From assembly GCA_933228675.1 (NCBI GenBank), contig OW121743.1, positions 89,232,438-89,296,437 on the forward strand: DNA of 64,000 nt. Direction: 5' to 3'. Of the stretch, positions 44,748-57,869 are shown piece after piece. Within the stretch, counting starts at the first letter, position 1. Each line of letters starts with the position of its first letter. The DNA comes from Stomorhina lunata (Eukaryota > Arthropoda > Insecta > Diptera > Rhiniidae). A model generated the notes under the pieces. The model searched no databases and was not told the origin of the DNA. It worked only from the letters and a program-made list of their open reading frames with translations. The translations under genes and the position numbers were made by a program.

Positions 44748-45262
44748 TCTATACCCTACACAACCATAGTTGGGAAGGTATAAGTTTTTGCTAATGAATG
44801 TAACGAATAGAAACATAAGTGTAAGATCCATCATTAAGTACATCGATCTACTCAGAAACACTTTTTGATTTGCTTTAAGAATTGTGATGGATTTGAAATT
44901 GGTCGCTTTTGACATGGGCGAAATCGGTTCATTATTTCGGGTACCTCCCATCTGACTGACTTTTCGGAAACGAAATTTTGGTCACAAGTTTCAGGATATA
45001 TTTAGGAATATTAAGAGAAATACTGCTTATACAAACTGAAATCGCTGAACTTAATTACTTTGGAATTGTCCCATATTGGAACATAGCTCAAATACAAATA
45101 CAAGGGGCAATATGTAATAGACCTACATATGTATATGCAAGTACATAAGTATATGTGCAGGTATCCTAAACATAAGTATGTCTCTTTGTATTGTAAGTAA
45201 ACTATTTATTTTCTTAGATCACATTTTAACTTAGCGTAAGGTATCATAAGGTCGGACTTGCA
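44748..45262 (+). mobile_element. Diverged family C-like copy
   Basis: Starts CTATACCCTACACAACCATA and ends AAGGTATCATAAGGTCGGAC, with module-like GGTACCTCCCAT at 44940. The (GTCY)n tract is missing. Divergence is much higher than among copies 1-4. Confidence 0.5.
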
Positions 45263-45680
45263 CGAACCTATTTTTTTTTTACTTTTTTTGTATCTATTTT
45301 TAAAGAGCAAAAACTTTAATTGAATCTAATAACAAAAGCATGAACGGAATATCTTTTTATTTATATGTTTCTGTAGTTTTTGTTTAAAACTTTTTTTGCA
45401 ATTTTTACTCTTGTATGTTTTGAGTCAATGACCCCCATCTTATTCATAGAAATAGTCAGTCCAATTTATTATAAACAATTGATTTTTTTTATTGTTTTTT
45501 TTTTTCTCGTGCACTGATTTAAAAAAATATTTTTATATAAATCATCAGAAACTAATTAATTTTCCTAAAGTGTATAGACATATTTTGTTTAAGAAATATC
45601 TAAAAATTGTTAGTCATAAGCAAATTCCTAAACATATATTTAAATTTTTGGTAGAAAAAAACAAAAAATAATTTCAATAT
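45263..45680. other. Gene-free spacer
   Basis: T-rich low complexity without recognised features. Confidence 0.4.
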
Positions 45681-46597
45681 TCTCATATTTTCATAGAAAA
45701 TTTTTCATATTTTCTCTAGAAAATTTTTCATATTTTCTATAGAAAATTTTTCATATTTTCTATAGAAAATTTTTCATATTTTCTATAGAAAATTTTTCAT
45801 ATTTTCTATAGAAAATTTTTCATATTTTCTATAGAAAATTTTTCATATTCTCTATAAAAATTTTTCATATTTTTTTCTGTAGAAAATTTTTCATATTTTC
45901 TATAGAAAATTTTTCATATTTTCTATAGAAAATTTTTCATATTTTCTATAGAAAATTTTTCATATTTTCTATAGAAAATTTTTCATATTTTCTATAGAAA
46001 ATTTTTCATATTTTCTATAGAAAATTTTTCATATTTTCTATAGAAAATTTTTCATATTTTCTATAGAAAATTTTTCATATTTTCTATAGAAAATTTTTCA
46101 TATTTTCTATAGAAAATTTTTCATATTTTCTATAGAAAATTTTTCATATTTTCTATAGAAAATTTTTCATATTTTCTATAGAAAATTTTTCATATTTTCT
46201 ATAGAAAATTTTTCATATTTTCTATAGAAAATTTTTCATATTTTCTATAGAAAATTTTGCATATTTTCTATAGAAAATTTTTCATATTTTCTATAGAAAA
46301 TTTTTCATATTTTCTATAGAAAATTTTTCATATTTTCTATAGAAAATTTTTCATATTTTCTATAGAAAATTTTTCATATTTTCTATAGAAAATTTTTCAT
46401 ATTTTCTATAGAAAATTTTTCATATTTTCTATAGAAAATTTTTCATATTTTCTATAGAAAATTTTTCATATTTTCTATAGAAAATTTTTCATATTTTCTA
46501 TAGAAAATTTTTCATATTTTCTATAGAAAATTTTTCATATTTTCTATAGAAAATTTTTCATATTTTCTATAGAAAATTTTTCATATTTTCTATAGAA
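45681..46597. repeat. Tandem array T8: 23-bp units, ~39 copies
   Basis: Unit: TTTTCTATAGAAAA plus TTTTTCATA. Almost invariant apart from one TTTTTGCATA variant near 46256 and imperfect first units. Confidence 0.95.
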
Positions 46598-48365
46598 AAC
46601 TAAATTTTTCATATTTTCTATAGAAAACTAAATTTTTCATATTTTCTATAGAAAACTAAATTTTTCATATTTTCTATAGAAAACTAAATTTTTCATATTT
46701 TCTATAGAAAACTAAATTTTTCATATTTTCTATAGAAAACTAAATTTTTCATATTTTCTATAGAAAACTAAATTTTTCATATTTTCTATAGAAAACTAAA
46801 TTTTTCATATTTTCTATAGAAAACTAAATTTTTCATATTTTCTATAGAAAACTAAATTTTTCATATTTTCTATAGAAAACTAAATTTTTCATATTTTCTA
46901 TAGAAAACTAAATTTTTCGTATTTCCTATAGAAAACTAAATTTTTCGTATTTCCTATAGAAAACTAAATTTTTCATATTTTCTATAGAAAACTAAATTTT
47001 TCATATTTTCTATAGAAAACTAAATTTTTCATATTTTCTATAGAAAACTAAATTTTTTATATTTTCTATAGAAAACTAAATTTTTCATATTTTCTATAGA
47101 AAACTAAATTTTTCATATTTTCTATAGAAAACTAAATTTTTCATATTTTCTATAGAAAACTAAATTTTTCATATTTTCTATAGAAAACTAAATTTTTCAT
47201 ATTTTCTATATAAAACTAAATTTTTCATATTTTCTATAGAAAACTAAATTTTTTATATTTTCTATAGAAAACTAAATTTTTCATATTTTCTATAGAAAAC
47301 TAAATTTTTCATATTTTCTATAGAAAACTAAATTTTTCATATTTTCTATAGAAAACTAAATTTTTCATATTTTCTATAGAAAACTAAATTTTTTATATTT
47401 TCTATAGAAAACTAAATTTTTCATATTTTCTATAGAAAATTAAATTTTTCATATTTTCTATAGAAAACTAAATTTTTCATATTTTCTATAGAAAACTAAA
47501 TTTTTTATATTTTCTATAGAAAACTAAATTTTTCGTATTTCCTATAGAAAACTAAATTTTTCATATTTTCTATAGAAAACTAAATTTTTCATATTTTCTA
47601 TAGAAAACTAAATTTTTCATATTTTCTATAGAAAACTAAATTTTTTATATTTTCTATAGAAAACTAAATTTTTCATATTTTCTATAGAAAATTAAATTTT
47701 TCATATTTTCTATAGAAAACTAAATTTTTCATATTTTCTATAGAAAACTAAATTTTTTATATTTTCTATAGAAAACTAAATTTTTCATATTTTCTATAGA
47801 AAACTAAATTTTTCATATTTTCTATAGCAAACTAAATTTTTCATATTTTCTATAGAAAACTAAATTTTTCATATTTTCTATAGAAAACTAAATTTTTTAT
47901 ATTTTTTATAGAAAACTAAATTTTTTATATTTTCTATAGAAAACTAAATTTTTCATATTTCCTATAGAAAACTAAATTTTTCATATTTTCTATAGAAAAC
48001 TAAATTTTTTATATTTTCTATAGAAAACTAAATTTTTCATATTTCCTATAGAAAACTAAATTTTTCATATTTTCTATAGAAAACTAAATTTTTCATATTT
48101 TCTATAGAAAACTAAATTTTTCATATTTTCTATAGAAAATTAAATTTTCATATTTTCTATAAAAAATTAAATTTTTCATATTTTCTATAGAAAATTAAAT
48201 TTTTCATATTTTCTATAGAAAACTAAATTTTTCATATTTTCTATAGAAAACTAAATTTTTCATATTTTCTATAGAAAATTAAATTTTTCATATTTTCTAT
48301 AGAAAATTAAATTTTTCATATTTTCTATAGAAAATTAAATTTTTCATATTTTCTACAGAAAACTA
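46598..48365. repeat. Tandem array T9: 28-bp units, ~63 copies
   Basis: Identical to the T8 unit except for five extra bases (CTAAA) after the core, and directly continuous with T8. Variants (TTTTTTATA, TTTCCTATAG, TTAAA for CTAAA) are shared by blocks of units. The last units favour TTAAA. Confidence 0.95.
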
Positions 48366-49154
48366 ATAGAAAATTAATAATAACAACAATAACAATAGAA
48401 AATTGTGTTATTTTTTCTTTATTTTTCCAAATTATTTGACCGTAAATATTAACAAATCATTCTAAATAATTGGGTCACATTAACAGTTTTCTCTAAATTA
48501 AAGTTACAAATTAATTATGAATATACAATAGGCAAAATACGCAACAAAATTAAATAAATTTAACTATATAAATATATTTACTATATTTGTATTGTTATTC
48601 TTGTTATTATTTTGTTACGTTTTTTGATTGCCCAACGAAGCATTTAATAAGACAATTATACATTTGAGTAATTTGCAAATAAAAGTTAATTATTTTAACT
48701 CCACACACAATTCAAAACGCAAGATACTGAATCGAAATTCGCAACAAAAAAATTCAAAACGCATGAAAAAAAAGTAAACATAAAAATTTGGTAATAAATT
48801 TGTTGTATTGTGAAAAATTTAATAACACAAAAATTAAATTTCGATATTTTATTAGAGCGCAAAAATAACAACAAATACTTTTTCTGTCCAGGTTTTCAGA
48901 TGAATCAAATTTGACGAAAGAGACATCACGTATATTTCAAGCAATATCAATTAAAATATTAAGTTAAATTTGAACGAGATTGAATTTGATGAATCACAAT
49001 TTGCTTAGAAGAATTTCAAATTAATTATCTGGGAACGAGTATCTTTAAAATTCTGTATAATTGAAATAAAATGAATGTAATTGATATATTTCCTACGAAA
49101 GAATGTATCTTTGGTGAATTATAAATTAGTTTAACTTGAAAAATTTGTAAAAAA
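48366..49154. other. Gene-free AT-rich stretch
   Basis: No repeats or coding signals recognised. Confidence 0.45.
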
Positions 49155-49285
49155 AAAATTTCTGTAGAAAATTGTCAAAATTTTTCTATAGAAAATTGTC
49201 AAAATTTTCTAAAGAAAATTATCAATATTTTCTACAGAAAATTGTCAATATTTTCTACAGAAAATTGTCAAAATTTTCCAAAGTC
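49155..49285. repeat. Short array T12: ~23-bp units, 5-6 copies
   Basis: TTTTCTATAGAAAATTGTCA and variants with CTACAG or CTAAAG in the core. Another member of the CTATAG-core group. The open frame starting at 49172 runs through it. Confidence 0.85.
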
Positions 49286-49974
49286 CCAAAATTCAAAAAT
49301 CGAATTAATAGTTTTGGAGTTATTATGATTTTTATCAAATTAAATAGTATGCTGAAGGGGAAGATTTTCCAAAATTTGATATGCAATTATGCGGACCCGC
49401 CATACATACATATCGCACTTGATCAACAAGAGAATATTAACTCAAAATTTTAAAATTTTCAGTAGAGTCAAAAAACTATTTTATTTTACTACTACTTTCA
49501 TATAAAGAAGAGGGGTAAAACTGTAGTTTTTTGGTGAAAATATAGTGAAAATGATGTCAGATTTTTACAATGGGTAGATAGGACCACTACACATCAATTT
49601 CTTCTGAAAAGTGAAAATTTAAAAATTTTGAGTTAGTACCCTCTTTTTGAACAAGTGAGATATGTATATATCTTTCCTTCACAATGTTAAAAAATCAGAT
49701 CACCAATTTAGGATATACAGGGAAATACTGACATGAATTTTATATCAGTATCCCTATGCAATGTACATTATTTAATTTCATTTAAATCGATCCTTAAATA
49801 CCTGAGATATTGCACAAAAATCATAAAAAGTTTTCTCAAAAATTTTAAATTCGGCAAGTTAACAAATAATATTTTGTTACTGCCATGTATGAAAATTCAA
49901 TTTGTTTTTTAGGTTAAATCCCGAAAAGTTTAAGAGATATTCATGTGAAACATCACGGAGTTTTCAACTAAAAT
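49286..49974. other. Gene-free stretch before the D repeats
   Basis: Nothing recognised. Confidence 0.4.
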
Positions 49975-50611
49975 GTTACAAATGAAATAACTTCTTCAAA
50001 ATTTGTTTAGACCTATAAATTTCTAAAATATTTTAGTTTCTGTACAATATTTCTATTTTCCACTACGAGGGTTTGACAGTGGGCGTTTAAATAATTTCTA
50101 GAATTAAAGAAGAAATTCGTATCTATTATTTGACATCAATATCATTACAATACGTCAAGTAGTTTGCGAGTTGTAAGCAATGGAACATGTCTTACATTAA
50201 AAATTTCCAAAATATTTAAGTATCTGTACAATATTTCGACTTTCCACTATGAGGGTGTGACAGTGGGCGCTAAAATAATTTATAGAATTAAAGAAGGAAC
50301 TCGTATCTATCATTTGACATTAATATCGTTTGCAATACGTAATAACTTTTTCAAAATTTGTTTAGACCTACAAATTTCTAAAATATTTTAGTTTCTGTAC
50401 AATATTTCTATTTTCCACTACGAGGGTGTGGCAGTGGGCGTTAAAATAATTTCTTGAATTTAAGAAGGAATTCGTATCTATCATTTGACATCAATATCAT
50501 TACAATACGTCAAGTAGTTTGCGAGTTATAAGCAATGGAACTTGTCTTAATTAACAAATTTGCTTTCTGTTGAATTATGTTCGCCTGGTTTTTGACGAAA
50601 ATTTGAGAATA
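49975..50611 (-). repeat. Family D, inverted portion (three subunits plus unit end)
   Basis: The minus strand carries three diverged copies of the D subunit, recognised by CGCCCACTG, CTCGTAGTGG- or CTCATAGTGG-type and ACTACTTGACGTATTG sequence. The right boundary contains the CCAGGCGAACATAATTCAAC counterpart of the D segment that precedes each subunit pair. These copies are more diverged than the direct array that follows in opposite orientation. Confidence 0.75.
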
Positions 50612-50889
50612 GAAGTTGTTTGTGTGTTTGGATTATGCCTTTAATTTATTTTTAATAATTTATTAATAATAGTTTGAAACGAAGAGCCGGCGAAGGTTTC
50701 TTAGTTGATATGACGAGGTGGTGCCACTGAAAATTACTTAAAATGAATTAAATCGTAAACTTTGCATTTGATCATGCTATGATCTTTAGCAAAGTTGGAC
50801 GGAGGTTTAAGTTGGTGTGACCAATATCCAAAATTATTCCAAATGAATAGAATTTAATCATGTGCTGATAAATCTTCGGATTCAGCTGA
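50612..50889. other. Spacer between inverted and direct D repeats
   Basis: About 280 bp with a GAAGAGCCGGCGAAGG patch; no recognised element. Confidence 0.45.
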
Positions 50890-53800
50890 CAAAATTTATC
50901 TAAGACTTATATTATCTCAAAAGTTCGTGTTGCGGCAAAAAACTCGTTTTTTGTATTTTGTGGTGAAGGATATCGTATGGTCGGGCTTGACCGACTATAT
51001 ATAGCACTTTTTACTTGTTTCAATTGACTTAGAATTTGTGCGTAAATTTTTTTCTAATACCAGGCAAACATTATGCAGCAGAAAGCAAATTTCATCATGT
51101 ATACAATTTTAATTGCTTATAACTCGCAAACTACTTGACGTATTGTAACGATATTGATGTCAAATGATAGATACGAGTTTCTTCTTTAATTCCAGAAATT
51201 ATTTTAACGCCCACTGCTACACCCTCATAGTGAAAAGTAGAAATATCGTACAGATACTTAAATATTTTGGAAATTTCAAATGTAAGTCATGTTCCATTGC
51301 TTATAACTCGCAAACTACTTGACGTATTGTAACGATATTGATGTCAAATGATAGATACGAGTTCCTTCTTTAATTCTATAAATTTTTTTAACGCCCACTG
51401 CCATACCCTCATAGTGAAAAGTAGAAATATCGTACAGATAAATTTATCTAAAAATAATATTATCTCAAAAGTTCGTGTTGCGGCAAAAAACTCGTCTTTT
51501 GTATTTTGTGGTGAAGGGTATCGTATGGTCGGGCTTGACCGACTATATTATATAGCACTTTTTACTTGTTTCATGACTTAGAATTTGTGCTTAAATTTTT
51601 TTTTAATACCAGGCAAACATTATGCAGCAGAAAGCAAATTTGATCATGTATACAATTTTCAATTGCTTATAACTCGCAAACTACTTGACGTATTGTAACG
51701 ATGTTGATGTCAAATGATAGATACGAGTTTCTTCTTTAATTCCAGAAATTATTTTAACGCCCACTGCCACACCCTCATAGTGAAAAGTAGAAATATTTTA
51801 CAGATACTTAAATATTTTGGAAATTTCAAATGTAAGTCATATTCCATTGCTTATAACTCGCAAACTACTTGACGTATTGTCACGATATTGATGTCAAATG
51901 ATAGATACGAGTTCCTTCTTTAATTCTAGAAATTATTTTAACGCCCACTGCCATACCCTCATAGTGAAAGGTAGAAATATCGTACAGATAAATTTATCTA
52001 AAAATTATATTATCTCAAAAGTTCGTGTTGCGGCAAAAAACTCGTTTTTTGTATTTTGTGGTGAAGGGTATCGTATGGTCGGGCTTGACTGACTATATAT
52101 ATAGCACTTTTTACTTGTTTCAATTGACTTAGAATTTGTGCTTAAATTTTTTTCTAATACCAGGCAAACATTATGCAGCAGAAAGCAAATTTGATCATGT
52201 ATACAATTTTCAATTGCTTATAACTCGCAAACTACTTGACGTATTGTAACGATATTGATGTCAAATGATAGATACGAGTTTCTTCTTTAATTCCAGAAAT
52301 TATTTTAACGCCCACTGCTACACCCTCATAGTGAAAAGTAGAAATATCGTACAGATACTTAAATATTTTGGAAATTTCAAATGTAAGTCATGTTCCATTG
52401 CTTATAACTCGCAAACTACTTGACGTATTGTCACGATATTGATGTCAAATGATAGATACGAGTTCCTTCTTTAATTCTAGAAATTATTTTAACGCCCACT
52501 GCCATACCCTCATAGTGAAAAGTAGAAATATCGTACAGATAAATTTATCTAAAAATTATATTATCTCAAAAGTTCGTGTTGCGGCAAAAAACTCGTTTTT
52601 TGTATTTTGTGGTGAAGGGTATCGTATGGTCGGGCTTGACTGACTATATATAGCACTTTTTACTAGTTTCAATTGACTTAGAATTTGTGCTTAAATTTTT
52701 TTCTAATACCAGGCAAACATTATGCAGCAGAAAGCAAATTTGATCATGTATACAATTTTCAATTGCTTATAACTCGCAAACTACTTGACGTATTGTAACG
52801 ATATTGATGTCAAATGATAGATACGAGTTTCTTCTTTAATTCCAGAAATTGTTTTAACGCCCACTGCCACACCCTCATAGTGAAAAGTAGAAATATCGTA
52901 CAGATACTTAAATATTTTGGAAATTTCAAATGTAAGACATTGCTTATAACTCGCAAACTACTTGACGTATTGTCACAATATTGATGTCAAATGATAGATA
53001 CGAGTTCCTTCTTTAATTCTAGAAATTATTTTAACGCCCACTGCCATACCCTCATAGTGAAAAGTAGAAATATCGTACAGATAAATTTATCTAAAAATTA
53101 TATTATCTCAAAAGTTCGTGTTGCGGCAAAAAACTCGTTTTTTGTATTTTGTGGTGAAGGGTATCGTATGGTCGGGCTTGACTGACTATATATAGCACTT
53201 TTTACTTGTTTCAATTGACTTAGAATTTGTGCTTAAATTTTGTTCTAATACCAGGCAAACATTATGCAGCAGAAAGCAAATTTGATCATGTATACAATTT
53301 TCAATTGCTTATAACTCGCAAACTACTTGACGTATTGTAACGATATTGATGTGAAATGATAGATACGAGTTCCTTCTTTAATCCTATAAACTATTTTAAC
53401 GCCCACTGCCACACCCTCATAGTGAAAAGTAGAAATATCGTACAGATACTTAAATATTTTGGAAATTTCAAATGTAAGTCATGTTCCATTGCTTATAACT
53501 CGCAAACTACTTGACGTATTGTAACGATATTGATGTCAAATGATAGATACGAGTTCCTTCTTTAATTCTATAAATTTTTTTAACGCCCACTGCCATACCC
53601 TCATAGTGAAAAGTAGAAATATCGTACAGATAAATTTATCTAAAAATAATATTATCTCAAAAGTTCGTGTTGCGGCAAAAAACTCGTCTTTTGTATTTTG
53701 TGGTGAAGGGTATCTTATGGTCGGGCTTGACCGACTATATATAGCACTTTTTACTTGTTTAATTGACTTAGAATTTGTGCTTAAATTTTTTTTCTAATAC

Positions 53801-56800
53801 CAGGCAAACATTATGCAGCAGAAAGCAAATTTGATCATGTATACAATTTTCAATTGGTTATAACTCGCAAACTACTTGACGTATTGTAACGATATTGATG
53901 TCAAATGATAGATACGAGTTTCTTCTTTAATTCCAGAAATTATTTTAACGCCCACTGCCACACCCTCATAGTGAAAAGTAGAAATATTTTACAGATACTT
54001 AAATATTTTGGAAATTTCAAATGTAAGTCATATTCCATTGCTTATAACTCGCAAACTACTTGACGTATTGTCACGATATTGATGTCAAATGATAGATACG
54101 AGTTCCTTCTTTAATTCTAGAAATTATTTTAACGCCCACTGCCATACCCTCATAGTGAAAAGTAGAAATATCGTACAGATAAATTTATCTAAAAATTATA
54201 TCATTTCAAAAGTTCGTGTTGCGGCAAAAAACTCGTTTTTTTTATTTTGTGGTGAAGGGTATCGTATGGTCGGCTTGACCGACTATAATAGATAGATAGC
54301 ACTTTTTACTAGTTTCAATTGACTTAGAATTTGTGCTTAAATTTTTTTCTAATACCAGGCAAACATTATGCAGCAGAAAGCAAATTTGATCATGTATACA
54401 ATTTTCAATTGCTTATAACTCGCAAACTACTTGACGTATTGTAACGATATTGATGTCAAATGATAGATACGAGTTCCTTCTTTAATTCTAGAAATTATTT
54501 TAACGCCCACTGCCATACCCTCATAGTGAAAAGTAGAAATATCGTACAGATAAATTTATCTAAAAATTATATTATTTCAAAAGTTCGTGTTGCGGCAAAA
54601 AACTCGTTTTTTTTATTTTGTGGTGAAGGGTATCGTATGGTCGGCTTGACCGACTAGTTTCAATTGACTTAGAATTTGTGCTTAAATTTTTTTCTAATAC
54701 CAGGCAAACATTATGCAGCAGAAAGCAAATTTGATCATGTATACAATTTTCAATTGCTTATAACTCGCAAACTACTTGACGTATTGTAACGAAATGATAG
54801 ATACGAGTTCCTTCTTTAATTCTAGAAACTATTTTAACGCCCACTGCCATGCCCTCATAGTGAAAAGTAGAAATATCGTACAGATACTTAAATATTTTGG
54901 AAATTTCAAATGTAAGTCATGTTCCATTGCTTATAACTCGCAAACTACTTGACGTATTGTAACGATATTGAAGTCAAATGATAGATACGAGTTTCTTCTT
55001 TAATTCCAGAAATTATTTTAACGCCCACTGCCACACCCTCATAGTGAAAAGTAGAAATATCGTACAGATACTTAAATATTTTCGAAATTTCAAATGTAAG
55101 ACATTGCTTATAACTCGCAAACTACTTGACGTATTGTCACGATATTGATGTCAAATGATAGATACGAGTTCCTTCTTTAATTCTAGAAATTATTTTAACG
55201 CCCACTGCCATACCCTCATAGTGAAAAGTAGAAATATCGTACAGATAAATTTATCTAAAAATTATATTATTTCAAAAGTTCGTGTTGCGGCAAAAAACTC
55301 GTTTTTTTTATTTTGTGGTGAAGGGTATCGTATGGTCGGCTTGACCGACTAGTTTCAATTGACTTAGAATTTGTGCTTAAATTTTTTTCTAATACCAGGC
55401 AAACATTATGCAGCAGAAAGCAAATTTGATCATGTATACAATTTTCAATTGCTTATAACTCGCAAACTACTTGACGTATTGTAACGAAATGATAGATACG
55501 AGTTCCTTCTTTAATTCTAGAAACTATTTTAACGCCCACTGCCATGCCCTCATAGTGAAAAGTAGAAATATCGTACAGATACTTAAATATTTTGGAAATT
55601 TCAAATGTAAGTCATGTTCCATTGCTTATAACTCGCAAACTACTTGACGTATTGTAACGATATTGATGTCAAATGATAGATACGAGTTTCTTCTTTAATT
55701 CCAGAAATTATTTTAACGCCCACTGCCACACCCTCATAGTGAAAAGTAGAAATATCGTACAGATACTTAAATATTTTGGAAATTTCAAATGTAAGACATT
55801 GCTTATAACTCGCAAACTACTTGACGTATTGTAACGATATTGATGTCAAATAATAGCTACGAGTTTCTTCTTTAATTGTAGAAATTATTTTAACGCCCAC
55901 TGCCACGCCCTCATAGTGAAAAGTAGAAATATCGTACAGATAAATTTATCTAAGAATTATATTATCTCAAAAGTTCGTGTTGCGGCAAAAAACTCGTTTT
56001 TTTATTTTGTGGTGAAGGGTATCGTATGGTCTGTTTGACCGACTATAATAGATAGCACTTTTTACTAGTTTCAATTGACTTAGAATTTGTGCTTAAATTT
56101 TTTTCTAATACCAGGCAAACATTATGCAGCAGAAAGCAAATTTGATCATGTATACAATTTTCAATTGCTTATAACTCACAAACTACTTGACGTATTGTAA
56201 CGATATTGATGTCAACTGATAGATACGAGTTCCTTCTTTAATTCTAGAAATTATTTTAACGCCCACTGCCATACCCTCATAGTGAAAAGTAGAAATATCG
56301 TACAGATAAATTTATCTAAAAATTATATTATTTCAAAAGTTCGTGTTGCGGCAAAAAACTCGTTTTTTTTATTTTGTGGTGAAGGGTATCGTATGGTCGG
56401 CTTGACCGACTATAATAGATAGATAGCACTTTTTACTAGTTTCAATTGACTTAGAATTTGTGCTTAAATTTTTTTCTAATACCAGGCAAACATTATGCAG
56501 CAGAAAGCAAATTTGATCATGTATACAATTTTCAATTGCTTATAACTCGCAAACTACTTGACGTATTGTCACGATATTGATGTCAAATGATAGATACGAG
56601 TTCCTTCTTTAATTCTAGAAATTATTTTAACGCCCACTGCCATACCCTCATAGTGAAAAGTAGAAATATCGTACAGATAAATTTATCTAAAAATTATATT
56701 ATTTCAAAAGTTCGTGTTGCGGCAAAAAACTCGTTTTTTTTATTTTGTGGTGAAGGGTATCGTATGGTCGGCTTGACCGACTATAATAGATAGATTTTTA

Positions 56801-57869
56801 CTAGTTTCAATTGACTTAGAATTTGTGCTTAAATTTTTTTCTAATACCAGGCAAACATTATGCAGCAGAAAGCAAATTTGATCATGTATACAATTTTCAA
56901 TTGCTTATAACTCGCAAACTACTTGACGTATTGTCACGATATTGATGTCAAATGATAGATACGAGTTCCTTCTTTAATTCTAGAAATTATTTTAACGCCC
57001 ACTGCCATACCCTCATAGTGAAAAGTAGAAATATCGTACAGATAAATTTATCTAAAAATTATATTATTTCAAAAGTTCGTGTTGCGGCAAAAAACTCGTT
57101 TTTTTTATTTTGTGGTGAAGGGTATCGTATGGTCGGCTTGACCGACTAGTTTCAATTGACTTAGAATTTGTGCTTAAATTTTTTTCTAATACCAGGCAAA
57201 CATTATGCAGCAGAAAGCAAATTTGATCATGTATACAATTTTCAATTGCTTATAACTCGCAAACTACTTGACGTATTGTAACGAAATGATAGATACGAGT
57301 TCCTTCTTTAATTCTAGAAACTATTTTAACGCCCACTGCCATGCCCTCATAGTGAAAAGTAGAAATATCGTACAGATACTTAAATATTTTGGAAATTTCA
57401 AATGTAAGTCATGTTCCATTGCTTATAACTCGCAAACTACTTGACGTATTGTAACGATATTGATGTCAAATGATAGATACGAGTTTCTTTTTTAATTCCA
57501 GAAATTATTTTAACGCCCACTGCCACACCCTCATAGTGAAAAGTAGAAATATCGTACAGATACTTAAATATTTTGGAAATTTCAAATGTAAGACATTGCT
57601 TATAACTCGCAAACTACTTGACGTATTGTAACGATATTGATGTCAAATAATAGCTACGAGTTTCTTCTTTAATTGTAGAAATTATTTTAACGCCCACTGC
57701 CACGCCCTCATAGTGAAAAGTAGAAATATCGTACAGATAAATTTATCTAAGAATTATATTATCTCAAAAGTTCGTGTTGCGGCAAAAAACTCGTTTTTTT
57801 ATTTTGTGGTGAAGGGTATCGTATGGTCTGTTTGACCGACTATAATAGATAGCACTTTTTACTAGTTTC

